Shown piece after piece: positions 33,733 to 41,215 of a DNA stretch of 41,215 nucleotides. Positions within the stretch are counted from its first letter, which is position 1, and each line of letters begins with the position of its first letter. The position numbers were made by a program, and so were the translations under genes. A model generated the notes under the pieces. That model had not been told where the DNA came from, did not search any database, and was given only the letters and a program-made list of their open reading frames with translations. Where the stretch lies: the NCBI RefSeq assembly GCF_000820225.1, contig NZ_CDDK01000026.1:1-41215 (forward strand), in the 5' to 3' direction. This DNA comes from Aeromonas veronii bv. veronii. GTDB taxonomy: Bacteria > Pseudomonadota > Gammaproteobacteria > Enterobacterales > Aeromonadaceae.

Positions 33733-34650
33733 TCAGGAGCAAGTGTCGTTTGCTGCCTTGGCCGGTCGAATGCGCCATTCGCTGAGGGGCGGCGCGAAGA
33801 TCACCAGATTGCCGATGAGGCTGATCACCACTCCGGCCACCGAGACCGGCTGCCAGACAAAGCCTTCATAGAAGGTGGAGAGGGTAAGCGCCACCAACGG
33901 AAAGAGCACGGTGGCGTAGGAGGCCTTGCTGGCACCGATGCGCCCCACCAGCGTCAGGTAGGCGGTAAAAGCGATCACCGAGCCAAACAGGGCGAGGTAG
34001 ACCATGGCCGCCAGATAGTGGCCATCGGTCGGCACCACCAGTTGCTGCCCGAGCAATGTGACCCAGCCCAGCAACAGCACCACGCCGTAAACCATGCCCC
34101 AGGGCACCAGTTGCAGTACGTGATAGCCGTGGCGCTGGCCCCGGGCCGAGACCAGATTGCCCAGCGAAAAGCAGAGGGTGCCGCCGCAGGCGAGCAGCAA
34201 CCCCTTCCAGCCGTTTGCACCCAGTTGCGCATCCGCCAGCACCGGCCAGAACAGCAGCAGGGTGCCAAAGAGCCCCAGCAAGGAGCCTTGCAACCAGCGC
34301 AGGGTGGGGCGCTTGCGCTCGAACAGCCAGAGGTTGAGGCCGTTGAAGATGCTGGCACTGGCGAAGATCACTGCCGACATGCCGCTCGGGATATAACGGG
34401 TGGCGTGGTAGAAGCAGAGAAAGTTGGTGGAAAAGAGCAGGGCACCGAGCAGTGCTGCGTAACGCTGGCCGTGCCAGGGGAGGCGTGGAAAGCGGCCGCT
34501 GGCGGCGAGCAGTGCAAACAGCGCAACTGCTGCCAGCAGGAAGCGGTAGAGCACCGACACCTCGATGGGGATGGGGCCAAGTTGCCAGGCGATGGCAATC
34601 CAGGTGCTGCCCCAGATAAGCACGGTGGCAAGATAGAGCATCAGATTCAT
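33733..34650 (-). CDS. EamA/DMT-superfamily transporter
   Basis: 305-aa inner-membrane exporter of the drug/metabolite transporter superfamily, with two EamA repeats and ten predicted helices. The first repeat starts MLYLATVLIWGSTWIAI; the second runs from about residue 145 (GLLLACGGTLCFSLGNL) to LVIFAPPLSEW. Substrates are typically amino acids or metabolites; none can be assigned. The ATG at 34650 is preferred over GTG 34653 because GGAA then has usable spacing. It is divergent from an AraC-type regulator across 173 bp, which suggests regulation by that neighbour. Confidence 0.88.
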   Translation of the reverse strand: MNLMLYLATVLIWGSTWIAIAWQLGPIPIEVSVLYRFLLAAVALFALLAASGRFPRLPWHGQRYAALLGALLFSTNFLCFYHATRYIPSGMSAVIFASASIFNGLNLWLFERKRPTLRWLQGSLLGLFGTLLLFWPVLADAQLGANGWKGLLLACGGTLCFSLGNLVSARGQRHGYHVLQLVPWGMVYGVVLLLGWVTLLGQQLVVPTDGHYLAAMVYLALFGSVIAFTAYLTLVGRIGASKASYATVLFPLVALTLSTFYEGFVWQPVSVAGVVISLIGNLVIFAPPLSEWRIRPAKAANDTCS

Positions 34651-34823
34651 CACAGTTCCGGTGAGTCAGGGAGAGATGACCCACTATGGGGCGAGCCCTG
34701 ATGGCTGGATTGCACCATCTTGCGGTTTTTCATCGCACTGCGCTGTCATCTGCGGGCGCGGTCGGTAAGATGGATGGCAGCGGGATAACCCGTACACATA
34801 ACCGGAACAGGTGGCAGGGGCGA

Positions 34824-35702
34824 ATGAAAACAGCAGGGGTATTTGATGCACTGGTCAGCACCGGCGCCCGGCTGGAGGACGCCTGCTGGCTGGAACCCGG
34901 GCTTGGCGTCGCCAGTTGGCGCAACTGCTATGACCAGACCCGCTATCACAAGCCGGGCCACCACACCCTGAGCGTCTATCTGCAGGGGGGCGAGCAGACC
35001 GAGCGACTCGATGGGCCGGGTGGCCACGGCGGCACCGGCAAGGTGTGCATCATGCCGGATCACCACAGATCCGAGTGGTTGGTGCGCGAAGAGTTTCGCT
35101 TCTTTCATCTCTACTTCACCCCGGCTCACCTCACCCGTATCGCCGAGGAGGTGTGTGACAAGGAGGGGCGCCACCTGCAACTGGTGGACAAGACCTTTAT
35201 CGACGATCCGCAGGCGGCTTCGCTGGTGCAGCGCCAGTTGATGCAACTGCAGTGGCAGCACGGGGTCGATCGGCTGGCGCTTTCCCACGGCGCCTGGATG
35301 TTGATCCTCCACGCCTACCGCCACCACACCGAGGAGGCTCCCGGTCTGCCGCCTCTACGCGGCGGGCTGGCGCCCGTGGTGATCAAGCGGGTGCAGGAGT
35401 ATCTGCAGGCCCATCTGGCCGATTCGGTCACGCTGGCAGAGCTGGCCCAGCAGGCGGGGCTGAGCGAGTATCACTTTGCCCGCATGTTCGGCCAGAGTCT
35501 CGGCTGCCCGCCCCACCGCTATCTGCTTGGGCTGCGGCTCAAACGGGCCAAGCAGCTGTTGGCTGGCCCCGAGCCGCTGGCCAGTATCGCCAGTCAGTGT
35601 GGCTTCTCTTCCCAGGCCCATTTCGGCAATCGTTTTCGCGAGGCGTTTGGTTTGACGCCGGGGCAGTGGCGGGCGCAATTGTCATCTTCTCGTCACAGAT
35701 AA
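34824..35702 (+). CDS. AraC-family transcriptional regulator
   Basis: 292-aa regulator. An N-terminal cupin-like ligand-binding region (about 1-150) contains the typical KPGHHTLSVYLQGGEQTERL and HRSEWLVREEFRFFHLYF. The C-terminus holds two helix-turn-helix motifs: VTLAELAQQAGLSEYHFARMF and PLASIASQCGFSSQAHFGNRF, ending FGLTPGQWRAQ. The ATG at 34824 is chosen because AGGGG lies just upstream and the N-terminus fits the family; the frame is open further upstream, but that part lies in the divergent promoter region and resembles nothing. It is transcribed away from the EamA exporter, its most likely target. Confidence 0.88.
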   Translation: MKTAGVFDALVSTGARLEDACWLEPGLGVASWRNCYDQTRYHKPGHHTLSVYLQGGEQTERLDGPGGHGGTGKVCIMPDHHRSEWLVREEFRFFHLYFTPAHLTRIAEEVCDKEGRHLQLVDKTFIDDPQAASLVQRQLMQLQWQHGVDRLALSHGAWMLILHAYRHHTEEAPGLPPLRGGLAPVVIKRVQEYLQAHLADSVTLAELAQQAGLSEYHFARMFGQSLGCPPHRYLLGLRLKRAKQLLAGPEPLASIASQCGFSSQAHFGNRFREAFGLTPGQWRAQLSSSRHR

Positions 35703-35764
35703 CCCTGAGACTTTAGGCAAAAGAGGTGTACTCTCTACCACTTATCCATTGAAAGGAATGCCCA

Positions 35765-35887
35765 TTGAATTATCGCAAACGTCAAATCCGTACCCGTCAT
35801 CTCTGGTTCAGCCACTGGAATGCCCCGCAAGATCGCACCGCTGTTGTTACCCCTCCCGAACCTGCAGTGCCTCACAGTTCACGTTGA
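35765..35887 (+). CDS. Small basic protein, 40 aa, TTG start
   Basis: Unrecognised short gene in the gap after the AraC regulator. AAGGA is spaced 7 nt before the TTG. The overlapping ATG (35759) abuts the ribosome site and opens a different, cysteine-rich frame of poor quality. The product begins (M)NYRKRQIRTRHLWFSH, is strongly basic in its first third, then Pro/Val-rich, and ends PHSSR. No membrane segment or signal is present. An imperfect AAAAA...CCT-N5-AGG-ATTTTT element follows (35887-35914) and could be a weak terminator. Function unknown. Confidence 0.5.
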   Translation: MNYRKRQIRTRHLWFSHWNAPQDRTAVVTPPEPAVPHSSR

Positions 35888-35964
35888 AAAAGCCCCGCCT
35901 GCGATAGGATTTTTCCGGTAACTTTGCCACTATTGCCCCATCACAATGATGTGGACACGGCTGG

Positions 35965-37602
35965 ATGTTTCTGGAACGTATTGAAGTCAAAGGTTTTCGC
36001 GGTATAAATCGCCTGTCGCTCGGGCTGGATCAGACAACAGTGCTGATCGGCGAGAATACCTGGGGTAAATCGAGCCTGCTGCGCGCCCTCTGGTGTCTGC
36101 TGGGGCAGGATGCCGAGCCCTATCAGTTCACCGCCGAGGATTTTCACCAACCGGAAGATCCCGAATTGGCCCCGGCGCGCCACCTGCAACTGGTGCTCAC
36201 CTTCAGTGAGCACAGACCCCAGATGTGTCAGCACTCCCGTCGGTTGGCCCGTCTTTGCCCCTCCTGGGTGCTGCACAAGGACAAATTCCACCGCATTCAT
36301 TATCGCGCCAGCGCCGAGCTGCAGGCGGATGGCTCTGTGCTCACCATTCACGACTTTCTCGACGGGGTAGGCAAGAGCCTGCCCATCGCCAACACCCACG
36401 AGCTGGTCTGCCTGCTCATCACCATGAACCCGGTGTTCCGGCTGCGGGACGCCCGTACCGCTCGCAACGGGGTGGAGACATTGCAGTGGGGAGATCTCTC
36501 CGAGCATCGCCTGAGCGAGCTGGCGGACAAGCTGATCGATGAACCCCAGCGCATCGGCGAGCCGGAGCTCAAAGAGGCGTTGCAGGCGGTGCGCCAGCTG
36601 ATGGATCACTACTTCAACGCCCTGGCCCCCATCAAGAACAAACCGCGCAGCCAGCGTGACATCATCAATCGTCCCATGACGCTGCGTAATCCTGGCAACC
36701 TGCACACCCTGCTGCGCCATGCCGATAACCGCACCCTGCAACTGGCGATGGCCGGGATGGCGGCGACCCTGCTGCAAGCGCGGGGCAACCGGGAGCTGGA
36801 GGAGGGAGCCCGCCCCATCATGATCCTGGAGGACCCGGAGAGCCGGCTGCACCCAACCATGCTGGCGCTGGCGTGGGGGCTGCTGGAACAACTGCCGGGC
36901 CAGAAGCTGCTCACCACCAACTCGGGGGACTTGCTCTCCTCCCTGCCGCTCAATCAGGTGCGGCGGCTGGTGCGCCGTCAGCAGGATATCCTCTGTCACC
37001 AGCTGGGGGGCGAGCGTTACAGCAGCGACGATCTGCGCAAGATCGCCTTCCACGTGCGGATCAACCGCCCCATGTCGCTGTTTGCCCGTTGCTGGCTGCT
37101 GGTGGAGGGGGAGACCGAGATCTGGCTGCTCTCCGAGCTGGCGCAGATCTGCGGTTACAGTTTGCGGGCCGAGGGGGTGCGGATCATCGAGTTTGCCCAG
37201 TGCGGCCAGTCGCCGCTGATCAAGGTGGCGCGGGATTTTGGCATCGAGTGGCACCTGTTGACCGATGGCGACGAGGCGGGGCTCAAGTATGCCACCTCGG
37301 CCCGTGGCCAGCTCAAGGGCGAGCGGGAGCGGGACCGACTGACCCAGCTCCCTGCCGCCGACATCGAGCACTACCTCTATCACAACGGTTTTGAAGCTGT
37401 GTTTCGCCGCGAGGCCGGGGTGGGCGGGCGCGCCATGTGGAGCGCCAGTCACATCATCAACAAGGCGATCCATCACCGCAGCAAGCCGGGAATGGCGCTG
37501 GCGGTGGTGGAAGAGGCGGAGCGGCTCGGCGCCGAGCATATTCCGCCGGTGATCCGCCAGATGTTTGCCCGGGTGGTGGCGCTGGCCCGCGGTCAGGGCT
37601 AA
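35965..37602 (+). CDS. ybjD: OLD-family ATP-dependent nuclease-like protein (YbjD ortholog)
   Basis: 545-aa protein with an ABC/SMC-type ATPase domain and a TOPRIM domain. The Walker A is IGENTWGKSS (about residue 28), and the Walker B/signature region is PIMILEDPESRLHP (about 285), followed by LLTTNSGDLLSSLP. The TOPRIM acidic motifs are LLVEGETEIW (about 380) and LTDGDEAGLKYA (about 433). The order and phrases such as NRPMSLFARCWLLVEGETE match E. coli YbjD closely. OLD proteins are DNA nucleases, some with antiphage roles; YbjD itself has no established substrate. It stands alone, without a helicase partner (UvrD-like GajB) next to it, so a Gabija-type system is not supported. Confidence 0.88.
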   Translation: MFLERIEVKGFRGINRLSLGLDQTTVLIGENTWGKSSLLRALWCLLGQDAEPYQFTAEDFHQPEDPELAPARHLQLVLTFSEHRPQMCQHSRRLARLCPSWVLHKDKFHRIHYRASAELQADGSVLTIHDFLDGVGKSLPIANTHELVCLLITMNPVFRLRDARTARNGVETLQWGDLSEHRLSELADKLIDEPQRIGEPELKEALQAVRQLMDHYFNALAPIKNKPRSQRDIINRPMTLRNPGNLHTLLRHADNRTLQLAMAGMAATLLQARGNRELEEGARPIMILEDPESRLHPTMLALAWGLLEQLPGQKLLTTNSGDLLSSLPLNQVRRLVRRQQDILCHQLGGERYSSDDLRKIAFHVRINRPMSLFARCWLLVEGETEIWLLSELAQICGYSLRAEGVRIIEFAQCGQSPLIKVARDFGIEWHLLTDGDEAGLKYATSARGQLKGERERDRLTQLPAADIEHYLYHNGFEAVFRREAGVGGRAMWSASHIINKAIHHRSKPGMALAVVEEAERLGAEHIPPVIRQMFARVVALARGQG

Positions 37603-37716
37603 CGCCACCACCGCATCCCGTCACTATGGATATGGCTGCCAGCAGGGCGCCCTTCAAGGTGGGCCTTGCTGGCGGCAGATTGCCCCTGATTGTTTGCCCA
37701 CGATTGTTTGTCGCGA

Positions 37717-37745
37717 TTGGGGATAGCCCTCGGTTTGGGTATACT
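37717..37745 (+). promoter_or_regulatory. Sigma70-type promoter for the membrane protein gene
   Basis: TTGGGG (37717-37722), 17-bp spacer, TATACT (37740-37745, 5 of 6). Start of transcription would be near 37752, about 50 nt before the GTG start of the next gene. Confidence 0.5.
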
Positions 37746-37800
37746 CGCCCCTCTCTGGCGCCCCGGTGGCGCACCTCGAATCTTTACTGCTGGAGGCGTC

Positions 37801-38520
37801 GTGTTCGTCCAACTCCCTTTTTGGCTCTTTCCCCTCACCGGCTTGATGGCGCTTGGCGCCCTGATCGCCCTCGGTATCGTGCTGTGGCTCGGTGATATCT
37901 GCCCTGGCCAGCGTTCGCGCATCAGTCAGCAGCTCTTCTCCATCTGGGTCATTACCGCGCTCTCTCTGATGCTGGCGGTCGAGGCCAAGGCGGCCAGCTG
38001 GCTCATCTGGAGTGGTGGGGCCGCACTGGTGCTCGGGGTTGGCTTGTCGCTGGCCCAGTCACGGCTGGAGGGCAAGCGCTCAGTCCCCTCGACACTGCTC
38101 TGGCTACCGGCGTTGCCGCTCGCTCTCTATGGCATCGGGCTGCTGCAACTGCAGGGCTGGGTGAGCGGTCTGCTGCAGATGGCGATGCTGGGGGCGGCCT
38201 TTGCCCACCTGATGCTGCTGCGGGCCCGTCATCGTCTCAAGGCATTCAACACCCTGTTGCCGCTGGCCGGTCTGGTGGGGGCGATGGCCAGCCTTGTCTG
38301 GCTGGCAGTGCTGGTGGGCTGGCAAGGGGATGAGGCCAATCTCGATGCCCTGATCCCGGCGGTGGTAACCCAGGCAGCGCTGCTGGTGGCCTCTCTGCTG
38401 CTCTGGTTCAGCCCACTCTACTTGCAGCGTGACACAGCGCCAGTGGTAGTCTCTACCTCCCTGTGTGGCCTGCTGATCGCCCAGATTGCCGCTACCAGTG
38501 TGTTGCACCAGCTGATCTGA
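37801..38520 (+). CDS. Hypothetical eight-helix membrane protein
   Basis: 239-aa inner-membrane protein with about eight hydrophobic helices (roughly residues 8-29, 43-60, 63-82, 92-110, 113-133, 142-163, 172-192, 205-228) and few charged loops. I do not recognise a family. The GTG at 37801 is chosen because GGAGG lies 4 nt upstream; the longer open frame from 37690 overlaps the promoter. It follows ybjD by 198 bp but appears to have its own promoter, and ends in an intrinsic terminator. Possibly a sensor or transporter part; no function is assigned. Confidence 0.75.
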   Translation: MFVQLPFWLFPLTGLMALGALIALGIVLWLGDICPGQRSRISQQLFSIWVITALSLMLAVEAKAASWLIWSGGAALVLGVGLSLAQSRLEGKRSVPSTLLWLPALPLALYGIGLLQLQGWVSGLLQMAMLGAAFAHLMLLRARHRLKAFNTLLPLAGLVGAMASLVWLAVLVGWQGDEANLDALIPAVVTQAALLVASLLLWFSPLYLQRDTAPVVVSTSLCGLLIAQIAATSVLHQLI

Positions 38521-38538
38521 CACTGGCGCTGAAAAGAG

Positions 38539-38567
38539 AAAGCCCCGAGCCAACACTCGGGGCTTTT
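38539..38567. terminator. Bidirectional terminator between the membrane protein gene and glgX
   Basis: An 11-bp stem AAAGCCCCGAG/CTCGGGGCTTT (38539-38549 with 38556-38566), 6-nt loop, followed by T on the plus strand. On the minus strand the tail is TTCTCTTTTC. It serves the convergent stops at 38520 and 38615. Confidence 0.85.
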
Positions 38568-38614
38568 GCCTATCTGGCTTGCAGGTATCGCTGCTATCAA
38601 TTCACAGCAATCGA

Positions 38615-40678
38615 TCAATAGAAATCGTCGGCCCCGCAGATAAAGAGGCAACTGCTGCGTGGCTGGGCCAGATATTCGCGGGTCAATCCCTCCAGCGGCA
38701 TGCCGAAGGTGCAGATATCCTGCGGCGAGGGGAGGGCGGTATCGAGGATCCGCCGCCAGTAGCCGCCGACCCCCTTGGGGGGGCTCGGCAGGTTGAAGGT
38801 GAGGGGCTCCCAGTAGGCGTTGAACAGCACATAGAGCGCCAGCTTGGTTTCGCTCGACAGCGCCGACATGGCGATGGCGTGGGAGTGGGGGCTGAAATCC
38901 GGTTGCCCGGCGTTGACCCCGTGCCAGCAGATCTCGCTGTGGCGCAGGATCTCGGTGAGTGACAGCGGCATGCTCTCCTGCTCCGGGCGCTGGAACAGGT
39001 GTTTGCGGTATTGGATCAGCTCCTTCATAAAGCGGAACATCTCCTGACTGCGGGCATTGGGCAGCCAGTTCATCCAGCAGGTGGCATTGTCCTGGCAGTA
39101 GCCGTTGTTGTTGCCCCGCTGGGTGCGCAGCAGCTCGTCTCCCATCAGCAGCATGGGGGAGCCCACCGAGAGCAGGGTCGCTACCATCATGTTTTTGGCC
39201 TGGCGCATCCGCAGGGCGTTGATCTGGGGATCTTCCGTCACCCCTTCGTGGCCGTGGTTCCAGCTGAAGTTATGATCGCAGCCGTCACGGTTCTCCTCCC
39301 CGTTGGCTTCGTTGTGCTTGCTGTTGTAACTGGCCCAGTCCCACAGGGTAAATCCGTCGTGGCAGGTAACGAAGTTGATACTCTTCTCGGGATCGGCGTG
39401 GTGATAGTGGTAGATGTCGGGGCTGCCGCACAGCCGCTCGACAAAGGCGGTGACGCTGTTGTCATCCCCGCGCAGAAAGCGGCGCACATCATCCCGGAAC
39501 TGGCCGTTCCACTCACGCCAGCGGGCGCCGGCCAGTGACCCCACCTGATAGAGTCCCCCAGCATCCCAGGCTTCGGCAATCAGCTTGATGTCGGCGATGT
39601 TGGGGTCGGTATCTATGGTGCGCAAGGTAGGCGCATTGGCCTGCGGCTGACCCGATTCATCCCGCGACAGAATGGCAGCCAGATCAAACCGAAAGCCATC
39701 GACGTGCATCTCCTGACGCCAGAAGTGGAGGCTGTCCATGATCATCCGCAGCACCACTGGATGGGCGCCGTTGAAGGTGTTGCCGCAGCCCGAATAGTTG
39801 GTGTCCTTCTGGTTGTTGTCGAGGATGTAGTAGGCCTCGTTGTCGATGCCGCGACACGAGAAGGTGGGGCCATCATCACCCCCTTCGGCGGTGTGGTTGT
39901 AAACCACATCCAGGATCACCTCGATATTGGCCTTGTGCAGCGCCTTGACCATGTCGCGAAACTCGGTCAGCGGATCATCGCCGCAGGCGTATTGGGCGTG
40001 GGGGGCGAAAAAGGACATGGGGCTGTAACCCCAGTAGTTGGAGAGTCCTTTGGGCGCATCCTGAGGATCGAACTGGAACACCGGCAGCAGCTCGACGGCG
40101 GTGACACCGAGAGATTGCAGATAGGGGATCTTCTCAATCAGCCCTAGATAGGTGCCACGCAGCGCCGGATCGACCCCGGAGCTCGGGGACTTGGTAAAGC
40201 CCCCCAGATGCAGCTCGTAGATCACCGAGCGGGAGAGGGAGTGAGCGGGCAGTTTGTCTCCTTCCCAGTCGTAGTGGCGAGTATCGACCACCTTGTTCTT
40301 GGCGCAACAAGCCAGATTGCTACCTGGACGGGCCGCCGCCCATCGATCGTAATTGGCGCCAAGCTCGATGCTGCGGCCGTAAGGGTCGAGCAACACCTTC
40401 TCGGCATCGAAGCGGGTGCCGCCATATGGGCGCCACGGGCCCTGAATGCGATAGGCGTAACGTTGCCCGACCGAAATCCCCTCCACATGGATATGCCAGT
40501 AGTAGGCGGTGCGGTTGAGGCGCGGGGAGAGGGGGATCACCTCGGGGGTCGCATCGTCTGCGCTTGCGAAGAGCAGCAGTTCGACCCGGCTGGCGAGGCG
40601 TGCCCAGATCGCGAAGTTGACGCCGTTACTGTCGGGTGTGGCCCCCAACTGACGGCAGTGACCGGCGGAGATGCGCAT
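38615..40678 (-). CDS. glgX: Glycogen debranching enzyme
   Basis: 687-aa GH13 isoamylase-type enzyme that cleaves alpha-1,6 branches of limit-dextrin glycogen left by phosphorylase. An N-terminal CBM48-like domain (GVNFAIWARLASRVELLLF) is followed by the catalytic barrel: EVILDVVYNHTAEG, HVDGFRFDLA with the nucleophilic Asp, LIAEAWD with the acid/base Glu, and NFVTCHDGFTLWD with the third acidic residue. The C-terminal beta domain ends SSCLFICGADDFY. Length fits GlgX (about 657 in E. coli). The ATG at 40678 has only a weak AGG ribosome site. No other glg gene is adjacent in the window, so it is separated from the usual glycogen operon or lies at its edge. Confidence 0.93.
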   Translation of the reverse strand: MRISAGHCRQLGATPDSNGVNFAIWARLASRVELLLFASADDATPEVIPLSPRLNRTAYYWHIHVEGISVGQRYAYRIQGPWRPYGGTRFDAEKVLLDPYGRSIELGANYDRWAAARPGSNLACCAKNKVVDTRHYDWEGDKLPAHSLSRSVIYELHLGGFTKSPSSGVDPALRGTYLGLIEKIPYLQSLGVTAVELLPVFQFDPQDAPKGLSNYWGYSPMSFFAPHAQYACGDDPLTEFRDMVKALHKANIEVILDVVYNHTAEGGDDGPTFSCRGIDNEAYYILDNNQKDTNYSGCGNTFNGAHPVVLRMIMDSLHFWRQEMHVDGFRFDLAAILSRDESGQPQANAPTLRTIDTDPNIADIKLIAEAWDAGGLYQVGSLAGARWREWNGQFRDDVRRFLRGDDNSVTAFVERLCGSPDIYHYHHADPEKSINFVTCHDGFTLWDWASYNSKHNEANGEENRDGCDHNFSWNHGHEGVTEDPQINALRMRQAKNMMVATLLSVGSPMLLMGDELLRTQRGNNNGYCQDNATCWMNWLPNARSQEMFRFMKELIQYRKHLFQRPEQESMPLSLTEILRHSEICWHGVNAGQPDFSPHSHAIAMSALSSETKLALYVLFNAYWEPLTFNLPSPPKGVGGYWRRILDTALPSPQDICTFGMPLEGLTREYLAQPRSSCLFICGADDFY

Positions 40679-40833
40679 ATTCTACCTACCCAAAATGAGG
40701 AGTGTTCACCTTATTGAGTGTAGTGCCGGATGCCTGGCAAGGACTCGATTGCCTGAAAAAACAGCATGATGCTGCTAATGACCGCACTATTTGTCCGATT
40801 AATCTACGAATAAACTTTTTTTGAGATATTTAC

Positions 40834-40861
40834 TTGCAATCTGTGCGCTGGCGCCTATTAT
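40834..40861 (+). promoter_or_regulatory. Promoter of the initiator tRNA operon
   Basis: TTGCAA (40834-40839), 16-bp spacer, TATTAT (40856-40861). A G/C-rich discriminator (TGGCGACC) follows, the type found at stringently controlled stable-RNA promoters. It is located just before the first tRNA, in AT-rich sequence. Confidence 0.75.
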
Positions 40862-40874
40862 TGGCGACCTCAGA

Positions 40875-40951
<77 letters not shown>

Positions 40952-41045
40952 TCTGAGATCCTGACCAGTCAAACCGGTGTAACCGGTTGGTGGAAAAGGA
41001 GAAATCGAACTGGCTACTGCTCGGCCACTTCGAGAAAAATTCGGA

Positions 41046-41122
<77 letters not shown>

Positions 41123-41210
41123 ACTCTTTCGTCAGCTTGCGATTGTGTAAACAGTCGAAAGCAGACAAACGCCACCAAGCTACTGCTCGGCTTGAGGGTG
41201 ACAATTCGGA

Positions 41211-41215
41211 CGCGG
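41211..41215 (+). tRNA. Start of a probable third initiator tRNA, cut by window end
   Basis: The last five bases CGCGG follow ATTCGGA, exactly the sequence before copy 2. The 88-bp spacer also shares GCTACTGCTCGGC with spacer 1. A third tandem copy at a repeat distance of about 165 bp is very likely, but only its first bases are visible. Confidence 0.6.

Noticed and set aside
35759..35914. ATG-started cysteine-rich frame overlapping the 40-aa gene
   Set aside because: The ribosome site directly abuts this ATG with no spacing, and the translation is Pro/Ser/Cys-rich without order.
35965..37602. Gabija-type antiphage system
   Set aside because: The ATPase/TOPRIM protein is a close YbjD match and no UvrD-like helicase partner lies beside it.

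Overview
The window looks like chromosomal DNA of an Aeromonas-like gammaproteobacterium. This rests on overall high GC, a complete Nrf ammonia-forming nitrite reductase cluster, an anaerobic glpABC operon, a LapA-type giant adhesin, Escherichia-like orthologs (ychJ, tapT/yfiP, ybjD, glgX, a yfcA-like gene) and tandem initiator tRNAs nearly identical to the enteric ones. Genus assignment is an inference from remembered protein families; no search was run. No CRISPR array, insertion sequence, integrase or prophage gene was seen.

Layout. (1) 1-2207, plus strand: the 3' part of a phosphonate gene pair, pbfA (hydroxy-aminoethylphosphonate ammonia-lyase, cut by the window edge) overlapping phnX (phosphonoacetaldehyde hydrolase). 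(2) 2306-3442, minus: a Nudix hydrolase and a DUF2268-type putative zinc protease. (3) 3534-11282, minus: nrfA-nrfB-nrfC-(33-codon remnant)-nrfD-nrfE-dsbE-nrfFG, i.e. cytochrome c nitrite reductase, its electron-transfer chain and a dedicated heme-attachment set. Stem-loops separate nrfA/nrfB and nrfD/nrfE. (4) 11283-12008: a 726-bp AT-rich divergent intergenic region. (5) 12009-22697, plus: a 3562-residue T1SS adhesin with an N-terminal retention module, a LapG-type TAAG site, Ig-like repeats, eight repeats of about 143 residues, further cadherin-like repeats and a short RTX/C-terminal secretion signal. (6) 22797-26979, minus: glpABC with an upstream CRP-like site, an FNR-like site and a palindrome, then ychJ. 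(7) 27801-31741, plus: a chemoreceptor, a ROK-family regulator and tapT. (8) 31944-32720, plus: a TSUP-family permease gene interrupted by an in-frame amber codon. (9) 32797-35887: a LysR regulator and EamA exporter (minus) divergent from an AraC regulator (plus), followed by a 40-codon small gene. (10) 35965-38520, plus: ybjD-like OLD-family ATPase/nuclease and an eight-helix membrane protein. (11) 38615-40678, minus: glgX. (12) 40834-41215, plus: a promoter and a tandem run of initiator tRNA genes leaving the window.

Together the nrf and glp blocks describe anaerobic respiration. GlpABC feeds electrons from glycerol-3-phosphate to quinone, and the NrfD/C/B chain delivers quinol electrons to NrfA for nitrite reduction to ammonia. 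Both operons carry FNR-like candidate sites. The phosphonate genes indicate use of phosphonates as a P or N source. The adhesin points to regulated surface attachment, but its transporter and LapD/LapG-type controllers are not in the window. The most unusual sequence details are the duplicated nrfD 5' end coupled to nrfC, the amber-split permease, the compensatory variation between the tandem initiator tRNAs, and the TTG-started 40-aa gene.
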